NCBI GenBank assembly: GCA_002425305.1
Contig: DILZ01000065.1
Coordinates: forward strand, 4,483-9,957
From: Ruminococcaceae bacterium UBA5579
GTDB lineage: Bacteria > Bacillota > Clostridia > Oscillospirales > Ruminococcaceae
Direction of reading: 5' to 3'
DNA: 5,475 nt
Of the stretch, positions 1 through 5,316 are shown piece after piece. The notes beneath the pieces are model-generated. The model was not told the origin of the DNA. It ran no database searches and worked only from the letters and a program-made list of their open reading frames with translations. Both the position numbers and the translations under genes were made by a program. Within the stretch, counting starts at the first letter, position 1; each line of letters starts with the position of its first letter.

Positions 1-2156
1 GTGGTTGTTGTGTCGGAATTAGTCTCGTCCGTGCTTTCAGTATCGGAGTTTTCGGGAGAGGACTCTTCGGGGTTTTCGGGTTCCTCTTCACCATCATCCG
101 TATTGGCATCGGCAACCAACGCGTACAAGCTGAAATGCTCAAGATAGATTATGTAACTATCTTCGGTCTGTTCGCCCGGAATTACTTCCTTGACCAATTC
201 GCCGTCAATCTCCGTCAAACGGAAGCAAGAGATGTTTTTGTCTCTGTGCCCATTGGGAATAGGAATAATTACCTGAACCAGACCCTCATAGCCATTGGAG
301 AAATCCTCGCCGTTGTACAAAAGGGTCAAATCGAGCAGATTATATTTTTTGTTGCCTTTAATCGTCCTTCCGAGAGCTTCCTCCGCTCTTTTCAAGCCCG
401 CCTCATCGTAGATTGCTTCTGCTTTTATAGTGAATTTGGAGAGATCTAACTCCACATCGTTGTCGTGCTTATTTTTCATGTTAAATGCGGGATTTATGGT
501 AATGCTTGTGATCTTGTCGCTGTCGGGAATGTCAGCTGCCTCGGGTGGGAACACTACCTCTTCGGTGATTTCGTTTTCCGGATCAAAGACGCTGCCGTTA
601 TGCTGAACTAATGGATGCGGCTCCGACCAAGTGCCCACCTTATATCCGTAGTTGTATTCATCGTCTATTTGAACATATTCAAAAGCGCAAACTTCTATGG
701 TATATTTACCGTTTGGCAGATCCTGCCAACCGTAATAATATCCGTCCCACTCTCTTTCCAGTTTGACAACGGTATCGTCCTTCGTGTCTTTGACGCGAAC
801 CCAAAAGCCTTGCGTGTCATCGTGTCTGAAACGGTCGTAATCCCACACAACGGTGTTTTTACTGTATACTTTGGGACCCCAGACTGTTTTATCTGGAGAC
901 TGACCAAGCGTCATAGAATAGATCTTTTTGTTGTAGCCGCCGTCTTTGTCAACAACGTACAATTCGACCTCATAGTTCTCGGCAGGAAGATATTCAAGAC
1001 TTCCAACATAGCATCCGTACTCCTCCGAATATTCCTCGGATTTTATACCCTTATAACCTTCATAAACCTGATTGCCATTTATCAGAATATTTACCCAATA
1101 TGTATCGGTGTTATCAATTCTGTTCCACTTTACATAAGCACCGTCTACAGCTATTGTTTCAGGCATAACAATCGATTTGTCCGGCTCTATCGCATAGGTC
1201 GCCTGTATTTCCTCGCTCCAGTCATAATCGTAGTCAACGTCGTTTTTGCAAGCATGAACAAAAATTTGATATTTCGCATTGGGGAAAAGTAACGCAATGG
1301 ATTTCCAGTTGTTAAAGAAGGTATCCTCCACATACTCATACCGATATCCACCTATATAATTTCCGTTTTCATCGACGTCGGCAGAGGTATTAACCTCTAC
1401 CTCATAGTAATCTGCGCCCTCTACCGCATCCCACAGAATATTCTCTCCGCTCTCGTCAAAACGGACGTTTTGAGGAGCGTCAAGATGAACACGCTCAATT
1501 TGAGTATGTGTGATATTCAAGCTACGCCACTCGCTGACGTTATAATCTTTATCAATCGCTTGAACAGAGAATGCATACTCTCCGGTTTTGTCGCAATACC
1601 AGTAATACCCCCAAGAGGTGCTGCTGGTGTAGTGTGACCAGTTATATCCGTTTTCATTAGTGATACGTATATTATAACGGTACGCGCCTTCTACCTCGTC
1701 CCACAAAACGGTTTCTTCTTCGTCCTCGCTCAATCTTACATTGCTGGGCGCAGAAAGTGCAGCCGTGTATACGGCAGTTACAGCTTTTGTCCATTCGCTG
1801 CGCTCACCTGACACGTCAAAAGTGCACATCTTGACCGTATAAGTACCCAACGGAATACTGTTTTCATAGCAAAATCTGTCGAACTCAACGAAAAGGTCTT
1901 CTTCGTCGGTAAAGTTGTGTTCCCTTTCCCATTCGTTTTCGCCGTCCGATACATTCAAAATGTAACCGTATGCACCCTTGACCTCATCCCATTTAATATC
2001 TCCGTTTTCATAACGCAGATTTTCCGGGGCAGTCAGCGACTTGTTTGCTTCATTGGCAACGGAAGCATTATCCAATGCGCTGACGCCTTGAGCCGCAAAC
2101 GACCCAAACATCATCACCGCCGCTAGCACAGACGCGGCTATTTTCTTAAATTTCAT
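1..2156 (-). CDS. Secreted multi-module (fibronectin III-like) surface protein, 3' end outside window
   Basis: An uninterrupted frame runs from the ATG at 2156 off the left edge (718 codons plus two bases), so the C-terminus is missing. Residues 1-27 form a signal peptide: a basic MKFKK start, a hydrophobic core and a likely cut after VSA. Five divergent modules of about 90-100 residues follow (about 42-132, 135-222, 225-322, 325-418, 421-520). Each has a hydrophobic-x-W core near its start (W56, W152, W242, W344, W438), and modules 1-3 open with APxN(V/L)R; a Ser-Glu-Trp or Trp-Ser motif near the end is seen in modules 1, 2, 3 and 5. This pattern fits fibronectin type III folds. Residues about 547-683 resemble the beta-type domain that often precedes the anchor in clostridial surface proteins (IPIP near 631, EHFSLYALV near 673). 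Residues 684-718 are an acidic Ser/Thr/Pro/Glu linker, so a wall or membrane anchor probably follows. No catalytic motif is visible; an adhesive or scaffold role is inference. Codon choice is more A/T-ending than in the serine genes. Confidence 0.88.
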   Translation of the reverse strand, partial: MKFKKIAASVLAAVMMFGSFAAQGVSALDNASVANEANKSLTAPENLRYENGDIKWDEVKGAYGYILNVSDGENEWEREHNFTDEEDLFVEFDRFCYENSIPLGTYTVKMCTFDVSGERSEWTKAVTAVYTAALSAPSNVRLSEDEEETVLWDEVEGAYRYNIRITNENGYNWSHYTSSTSWGYYWYCDKTGEYAFSVQAIDKDYNVSEWRSLNITHTQIERVHLDAPQNVRFDESGENILWDAVEGADYYEVEVNTSADVDENGNYIGGYRYEYVEDTFFNNWKSIALLFPNAKYQIFVHACKNDVDYDYDWSEEIQATYAIEPDKSIVMPETIAVDGAYVKWNRIDNTDTYWVNILINGNQVYEGYKGIKSEEYSEEYGCYVGSLEYLPAENYEVELYVVDKDGGYNKKIYSMTLGQSPDKTVWGPKVYSKNTVVWDYDRFRHDDTQGFWVRVKDTKDDTVVKLEREWDGYYYGWQDLPNGKYTIEVCAFEYVQIDDEYNYGYKVGTWSEPHPLVQHNGSVFDPENEITEEVVFPPEAADIPDSDKITSITINPAFNMKNKHDNDVELDLSKFTIKAEAIYDEAGLKRAEEALGRTIKGNKKYNLLDLTLLYNGEDFSNGYEGLVQVIIPIPNGHRDKNISCFRLTEIDGELVKEVIPGEQTEDSYIIYLEHFSLYALVADANTDDGEEEPENPEESSPENSDTESTDETNSDTTT

Positions 2157-2162
2157 CTTCAT

Positions 2163-2171
2163 TTCCTCCAT
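2163..2171 (-). promoter_or_regulatory. Ribosome binding site that decides the surface-protein start
   Basis: On the minus strand a GGAGG (2169-2165) lies among three in-frame ATG codons, at 2171, 2162 and 2156. The first overlaps the GGAGG and the second is only 2 bases from it. The third, at 2156, is 8 bases away, which is normal spacing, so 2156 is chosen. The protein then begins MKFKK, a typical signal-peptide start. Confidence 0.8.
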
Positions 2172-2201
2172 AATATTTTATTTTTTGCACATAATAAACC
2201 C

Positions 2202-2218
2202 GTGATAATTCCGCTCAC
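2202..2218. promoter_or_regulatory. Short dyad in the surface-protein leader
   Basis: GTGA-N9-TCAC forms a 4 bp inverted repeat within the transcribed leader, about 11-27 bases after the predicted start of the minus-strand transcript. On the minus strand the flanking TTGTGAGCGGA happens to match half of the classical lac operator. No LacI-type gene is present here. The arms are short and chance is quite possible. Confidence 0.25.
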
Positions 2219-2235
2219 AAAACTATCATAAATAT

Positions 2236-2264
2236 ATTATAGCGGATTTACCGCTAAAAGTCAA
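2236..2264 (-). promoter_or_regulatory. Sigma-A promoter of the surface protein gene
   Basis: Read on the minus strand, TTGACT (2264-2259) is followed by exactly 17 bases and then TATAAT (2241-2236). This is 11 of 12 matches to the sigma-A consensus at ideal spacing. Transcription should begin near 2229, giving a leader of roughly 70 bases before the ATG at 2156. The spacer contains the palindrome listed separately. Confidence 0.85.
2240..2256. promoter_or_regulatory. Palindromic operator candidate inside the promoter spacer
   Basis: TAGCGG-ATTTA-CCGCTA is a perfect 6 bp inverted repeat around a 5-base centre. It fills nearly all of the -35/-10 spacer of the minus-strand promoter and overlaps two bases of its -10. 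A bound protein would block RNA polymerase there. The adjacent divergent XRE regulator is the obvious candidate ligand, but nothing in the sequence proves binding. Confidence 0.5.
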
Positions 2265-2284
2265 GTGCATTTTTTATAAAATCG

Positions 2285-2303
2285 TATAATATATAGTGGT
2301 GAT
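2285..2303 (+). promoter_or_regulatory. Probable -10 and ribosome binding site of the XRE regulator
   Basis: A perfect TATAAT sits at 2285-2290. No convincing -35 lies 16-18 bases upstream, where the minus-strand -35 is found instead. Transcription from this box would start near 2297. GGTGAT at 2298-2303 can pair with the distal part of the 16S anti-Shine-Dalgarno sequence and sits 4 bases from the ATG at 2308. The leader would be only about 11 bases long. Use of this box is inferred. Confidence 0.4.
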
Positions 2304-2307
2304 TTAT

Positions 2308-2553
2308 ATGGCATATTACAAAAGAGTACGCGATCTGCGCGAGGACAACGACCTCAAACAGCGCGAGCTTGCCGAGATACTTTGCTGCAGTCAGCGCGTG
2401 TACAGCAACTACGAGCGCGGCGATCTCGATATACCGACCGAGGTGCTTATCAAGCTCGCGCGGCATTACGGAACAAGCGTGGACTATATTCTGGGGCTTA
2501 CAGACATTTCCAAGCCCTATACGCGTTCCGCGCCTCAAAATCCCGAAGAATAA
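2308..2553 (+). CDS. Small XRE-family (Cro/C1-type) helix-turn-helix transcriptional regulator
   Basis: This 81-residue protein is almost entirely one Cro/C1-type helix-turn-helix domain (about residues 6-62). LKQRELAEIL (16-25) corresponds to the first helices of the motif, SQRVYSNYERG (28-38) to the recognition helix, and IPTEVLIKLARHYGTSVDYILGLTD to the closing helices. The short tail (67-81) shows no extra domain. The ATG at 2308 is preferred over an in-frame GTG at 2296, because the GTG coincides with the predicted transcript start and GGTGAT is correctly spaced for the ATG. The gene is divergent from the surface protein gene and converges on serA, sharing a terminator with it. Such small regulators often act as repressors of a neighbour or of themselves. 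The palindrome at 2240-2256 is a plausible target, but the actual regulon is unknown. Confidence 0.9.
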   Translation: MAYYKRVRDLREDNDLKQRELAEILCCSQRVYSNYERGDLDIPTEVLIKLARHYGTSVDYILGLTDISKPYTRSAPQNPEE

Positions 2554-2583
2554 AAACGCTCCCCGAAATGAGTATCGGGGAGC
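2552..2583. terminator. Shared hairpin terminator between the XRE gene and serA
   Basis: GCTCCCCGA (2558-2566) and TCGGGGAGC (2575-2583) form a perfect 9 bp stem with an 8-base loop. In the serA direction (minus) it is followed by GTTTTTATT, a proper U-tract, so it is a standard intrinsic terminator 22 bases after the serA stop. On the plus strand it starts 4 bases after the regulator stop and is followed by a looser T/A-rich run, so it probably works both ways but better for serA. Confidence 0.88.
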
Positions 2584-2605
2584 TTAAATTATATTTAGAT
2601 CGGAT

Positions 2606-3769
2606 TTACTTTACAACGCGAACGCCCACAACGTTCTCAACTGCTTTGAGCTTATCCTCAATACCCGCGGTATTGCCCTTAACGTCTAGACAGGTGTACG
2701 CGTAGTCCTTCTTGGACTTGCTCTCCATATTCTCGATGTTCAGACCAGCCGCAGATACGGGGGCGGTAATGTTGTTGATAACGCCCTCAACGTTCTTGTG
2801 GATAACGCAGATCTTCGCGTCGCCGGTGATAGCCATAGACATATTCGGCAGATTTACTGAGTTCTTGATGTTGCCGTTGTCGATATAATCAATGACTTCC
2901 TTGACCGCCATAACTGCGCAGTTGTCCTCGCTTTCGGGAGTGGACGCGCCGAGATGCGGCAGGCAGATAACGTTCTCCTTGCCGATAAGGTCATCCGATC
3001 CGAAGTCTGTTACATAGCAAGCCATTCCGCCGTTTTCAAGAGCCGCGATAACATCAGCCTCAACAACGAGAGAATCACGCGAGAAGTTCAGCAGACGAAC
3101 GCTCTTTTTCATCAGCGCGATAGCGTCCTTGTCGATCATACCCTTTGTATCGGGAGTGGCGGGAACGTGCAGTGTGATGTAATCGCACTTCTCGTATATC
3201 TCCTTAACGTCCTTGACGTATTCAACCTTGCCCGAGAGCTTCAGAGCGTGCTCAACATTAAGGAACGGGTCGTAGCCGATAACGTCCATTCCAAGCGCCG
3301 CCGCCGCGTTCGCAACGAGAACGCCGATAGCTCCAAGACCCACAACGCCGAGCTTCTTGCCCATAATTTCCGGACCTACGAACTGGCTCTTGCCTTTTTC
3401 AACGAGCTTGCCTACCTCATCGCCCTTGCCCTTGAGCGTCTTTATCCAATCCATAGAAGCGGCGATTTTACGCGAGCTTAACAGCAGTCCGCAGATAACA
3501 AGCTCCTTGACCGCGTTCGCGTTAGCTCCCGGTGTGTTGAACACCACGATACCCTTTTCGCTGCACTTGTCGATCGGGATATTGTTTACGCCCGCGCCCG
3601 CTCTTGCGATAGCGAGCAGCTTATCGCCGAACTCCATATCGTGCATAGCCGCCGAGCGAACCAGTATCGCGTCGGGGTTTGCAACCTCGTCGCCGAATGT
3701 GTACTTGCTCTTGTCGAGCAAGTCCGTGCCGCAAGCGGCGATCTTGTTAAGTGTTTGAATATTGTACAT
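2606..3769 (-). CDS. serA: D-3-phosphoglycerate dehydrogenase (short form with one ACT domain)
   Basis: This cytosolic enzyme oxidises 3-phosphoglycerate to 3-phosphohydroxypyruvate with NAD+, the first committed step of L-serine synthesis. The 387-residue protein shows the D-2-hydroxyacid dehydrogenase fold: split substrate domain (about 1-90 and 285-310), NAD-binding Rossmann domain with GLGAIG at 144-149 and the ribose-binding Asp167 in YDP, and a C-terminal ACT domain (about 318-387). Catalytic Arg231 and His272 (in PHLGAST) are visible. The usual catalytic Glu falls on Asp259 in an FGSDD motif, probably a lineage trait. There is no intervening allosteric domain as in long forms. An ACT domain usually senses an amino acid, often serine. 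The start is supported by AGGGAG 8 bases upstream. It is the last gene of the serC operon, with no promoter of its own seen. Codons are strongly C/G-ending (AAG, AAC, GAG, TAC). Confidence 0.96.
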   Translation of the reverse strand: MYNIQTLNKIAACGTDLLDKSKYTFGDEVANPDAILVRSAAMHDMEFGDKLLAIARAGAGVNNIPIDKCSEKGIVVFNTPGANANAVKELVICGLLLSSRKIAASMDWIKTLKGKGDEVGKLVEKGKSQFVGPEIMGKKLGVVGLGAIGVLVANAAAALGMDVIGYDPFLNVEHALKLSGKVEYVKDVKEIYEKCDYITLHVPATPDTKGMIDKDAIALMKKSVRLLNFSRDSLVVEADVIAALENGGMACYVTDFGSDDLIGKENVICLPHLGASTPESEDNCAVMAVKEVIDYIDNGNIKNSVNLPNMSMAITGDAKICVIHKNVEGVINNITAPVSAAGLNIENMESKSKKDYAYTCLDVKGNTAGIEDKLKAVENVVGVRVVK

Positions 3770-3792
3770 ACAGATGTCTCCCTAAAATTATT

Positions 3793-3824
3793 TTATTCAC
3801 CGCTCCGCACGGAGCGGTGAATAA
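3793..3824. repeat. Long perfect intercistronic hairpin before serA
   Basis: Two 15-base arms (3793-3807 and 3810-3824) are exact reverse complements around a 2-base centre; as RNA this gives about 14 base pairs with a GCAC loop. The core is GC-rich (CACCGCTCCG) and the ends are AT-rich. On the transcribed minus strand it is followed by AAAATAATTTTA rather than a U-tract, and then by the serA ribosome binding site. It could be an RNA processing or stabilising stem, a weak attenuator or a dispersed palindromic repeat. Confidence 0.8.
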
Positions 3825-3834
3825 TTGATTCTCT

Positions 3835-4017
3835 TTACTTAACCTCATTCAAGGTAACGACAGGCTTGCCGTCCTTGTCAAGCAGCGGGGTAAGACCGCC
3901 CGACTCTCCGCCTGCGTGAAAAATATAATTCACACCGGTTTTGGTGTCGACCCATATCTCGGTCACATTAAACACGCCCTGCGAATATGTCTTAACAAAT
4001 CTTTCTTCATCCGCCAT
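3835..4017 (-). CDS. Small DUF6440-like protein between serC and serA
   Basis: This is a 60-residue protein of unknown function. Its sequence (KTGVNYIFH at 26-34, GGLTPLLDKDGKPVV at 40-54) matches my recollection of the DUF6440 family, where TGVNYL and GGLTPLLDxDGKP are typical; a profile search was not possible. It has no signal peptide, membrane segment or cysteine, so it is probably a small soluble cytosolic protein, likely beta-rich. Translation is well supported: GGAGG lies 6 bases before the ATG, and the ATG is only 16 bases after the serC stop, so it must share the serC transcript. A 65-base gap with a strong hairpin separates it from serA. Co-expression with serine biosynthesis suggests a link to the enzymes or to serine supply, but passive hitch-hiking in the operon is equally possible. 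Confidence 0.85.
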   Translation of the reverse strand: MADEERFVKTYSQGVFNVTEIWVDTKTGVNYIFHAGGESGGLTPLLDKDGKPVVTLNEVK

Positions 4018-4033
4018 TTGCCGCCTCCGAAAA

Positions 4034-5113
4034 TTAACTGTTCTCTTCCTCGAACTTCTTCATAAACTCAACGAGCTTCTCCACGCCCTCAATCGGCATA
4101 GCGTTGTAAATGGACGCGCGCATACCGCCGACGGTTCTGTGACCCTTGAGGTTCTCAAAGCCCGCAGCCTTTGCTTCCTTGACGAACTTCGCATCAAGCT
4201 CCTCATTGCCCGTAACGAAAGGCACGTTCATCAGCGAACGGTCTTCAGGTCTTACAGTTCCCTTGAACAGTTTGGACTGATCGAGGAAATCATAGAGTAT
4301 CTTCGCCTTCTTCTCGTTGTGGGCCTTCATAGCCTCCAAGCCGCCCATTTTCTTTATCCACTTGAACACCTTGCCGCAGATATAGATACCGTAGCAGGGA
4401 GGAGTGTTGTAAAGCGAATCGTTGTCCGCTTGTGTTTTCCACTTGAGCATTGTGGGAGTGCCGGGGAGAACGTCGTCGGTAATGAGGTCCTCGCGGATTA
4501 TCGCGATAACAACGCCCGCAGGGCCTACATTCTTCTGAACGCCGCCGTAGATAACGCCGTACTTTGTAACGTCAACCGGCTCGCTCAAAAAGCAGGAGGA
4601 AACGTCAGCCACGAGGGTCTTGCCCTTGGTGTTCGGCAGGTTCTTGAACTTCGTGCCGTAGATCGTGTTGTTTTCGCAGATATAAACGTAATCCGCGTCC
4701 TCGGGGATATCGAGGTCGGAGCAGTCGGGGATATACGAGAACGTCTTGTCCGCAGAAGAAGCAACCTCGACCGCCTCTCCGTAGAGCTTCGCCTCTTGAT
4801 ATGCTTTCTTCGCCCACTGACCCGTGATGATATACGCCGCTTTCTTGTTCTTCATCAGGTTCATCGGCACAGCCGCAAACTGCTGCGAAGCGCCACCCTG
4901 CAAAAACAGCACCTTGTAATTGTCGGGAATGTTCATCAAATCGCGGATATCCTGCTCTGCCGTCTTGATGATCTCGTCATACGCCTTGGAACGGTGGCTC
5001 ATTTCCATAACGGACATACCCGTGCCGTTATAGTCAAGCATCTCCTCCGCTGCTTCTTTCAAGACCTCTTCGGGCAGAACCGCGGGGCCCGCGCTGAAAT
5101 TGTAAACTCTCAT
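4034..5113 (-). CDS. serC: Phosphoserine aminotransferase
   Basis: This cytosolic PLP enzyme transfers the amino group of glutamate to 3-phosphohydroxypyruvate, giving O-phospho-L-serine; it is step two of serine synthesis and may also act on the related pyridoxine intermediate. The 359-residue length is normal for the family. Visible hallmarks are NFSAGPAVLP at the start, His40-Arg41 for substrate phosphate/carboxylate binding, GGASQQF (73-79) for cofactor phosphate, Trp100 stacking on PLP, Asp170, the Schiff-base Lys194 in GGVQKNVGPAG, and HRTVGGMRASIYNAMP (325-340) carrying the C-terminal arginines. An AGGAGG 7 bases before the ATG supports the start. It is the first gene of the operon, behind a full-consensus promoter, with the DUF6440-like gene and serA downstream. 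The strong promoter and the C/G-ending codons suggest high expression. Confidence 0.97.
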   Translation of the reverse strand: MRVYNFSAGPAVLPEEVLKEAAEEMLDYNGTGMSVMEMSHRSKAYDEIIKTAEQDIRDLMNIPDNYKVLFLQGGASQQFAAVPMNLMKNKKAAYIITGQWAKKAYQEAKLYGEAVEVASSADKTFSYIPDCSDLDIPEDADYVYICENNTIYGTKFKNLPNTKGKTLVADVSSCFLSEPVDVTKYGVIYGGVQKNVGPAGVVIAIIREDLITDDVLPGTPTMLKWKTQADNDSLYNTPPCYGIYICGKVFKWIKKMGGLEAMKAHNEKKAKILYDFLDQSKLFKGTVRPEDRSLMNVPFVTGNEELDAKFVKEAKAAGFENLKGHRTVGGMRASIYNAMPIEGVEKLVEFMKKFEEENS

Positions 5114-5120
5114 TGTGTCT

Positions 5121-5126
5121 CCTCCT
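5121..5126 (-). promoter_or_regulatory. Strong ribosome binding site of serC
   Basis: AGGAGG on the minus strand, 7 bases before the ATG at 5113, is a full core match to the anti-Shine-Dalgarno sequence and fixes the serC start. Confidence 0.85.
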
Positions 5127-5150
5127 GTAAATCATTACCATTTATAATTC

Positions 5151-5165
5151 GGGGCAAATTACCCC
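5151..5165 (-). promoter_or_regulatory. Small hairpin at the 5' end of the serC leader
   Basis: On the minus strand GGGGT-AATTT-GCCCC can fold as four GC pairs plus a U-G pair with a 5-base loop. It starts about 3 bases after the predicted transcript start near 5168. The remaining leader (about 55 bases in all) is too short for a T-box or a known amino-acid riboswitch, so a role in protecting the 5' end of the mRNA is the simplest inference. Confidence 0.4.
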
Positions 5166-5174
5166 ACTATTTCT

Positions 5175-5203
5175 ATTATATGACATTTTGCCCGATATGT
5201 CAA
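5175..5203 (-). promoter_or_regulatory. Full-consensus sigma-A promoter of the serC-serA operon
   Basis: Read on the minus strand, TTGACA (5203-5198), 17 bases, then TATAAT (5180-5175): a 12 of 12 match to the sigma-A consensus at ideal spacing. The predicted start is near 5168. No other convincing promoter is seen further down the operon, so serC, the small gene and serA are probably co-transcribed. Confidence 0.92.
5181..5202. promoter_or_regulatory. Inverted repeat overlapping the serC promoter
   Basis: TGACAT (5181-5186) and ATGTCA (5197-5202) are exact inverted repeats separated by 10 bases. One arm covers most of the -35 and the other ends right against the -10. This layout suits a dimeric repressor. 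Part of the match follows from the consensus -35 itself, so chance cannot be excluded. Confidence 0.3.
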
Positions 5204-5227
5204 GCGGTAAATACATATTAAGCGAAA

Positions 5228-5274
5228 AAACTCCGAAAAAAATTCAAAAATGCGCTCCGTGGGGACGGAGCGCA
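5228..5274 (-). terminator. Intrinsic terminator of the NPETG surface protein gene
   Basis: TGCGCTCCGT (5251-5260) and ACGGAGCGCA (5265-5274) form a perfect 10 bp GC-rich stem with a 4-base loop. In the minus direction it is followed by ATTTTT, GAA and a run of seven T, so transcription of the gene ending at 5313 should stop here, about 25 bases before the serC -35 box. Confidence 0.9.
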
Positions 5275-5288
5275 AAATGAGATATAAT

Positions 5289-5316
5289 ATAACATTAATT
5301 GAGGAAATAATGTTAT
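5289..5316. repeat. AT-rich inverted repeat spanning the surface-protein stop codon
   Basis: ATAACATTA (5289-5297) and TAATGTTAT (5308-5316) are perfect 9-base inverted repeats with a 10-base gap. The repeat covers the stop codon at 5313-5315 and lies 14 bases ahead of the terminator stem, giving two consecutive stems in the mRNA 3' end. The AT-rich stem is weak; its role is unknown. Confidence 0.5.

Noticed and set aside
615..1292. A 225-codon plus-strand frame (and smaller ones at 135-449 and 1917-2126)
   Set aside because: These lie opposite the surface protein gene, have no ribosome binding site, and their hydrophobic look comes from complementing acidic and aromatic codons of that gene.
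2254..2538. Minus-strand 94-codon frame over the XRE gene
   Set aside because: It lies opposite a clear helix-turn-helix protein and continues into the divergent promoter region without any translation signal.
2954..3758. Plus-strand frames of 175 and 133 codons over serA
   Set aside because: They are antisense shadows of serA with no start signal and no recognisable family.
3793..3824. The palindrome before serA as an intrinsic terminator
   Set aside because: No U-tract follows on the transcribed strand and serA lacks its own promoter, so full termination here would leave serA unexpressed.
5114..5168. A possible T-box or amino-acid riboswitch before serC
   Set aside because: The leader is only about 55 bases, with one small stem and no T-box sequence or terminator/antiterminator pair.
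3941..5221. A 426-codon plus-strand reading frame across serC
   Set aside because: It is antisense to serC over its whole length, encodes no recognisable family, and the minus strand carries all PLP-enzyme motifs, a consensus promoter and a ribosome binding site. It is a shadow of serC codon bias.
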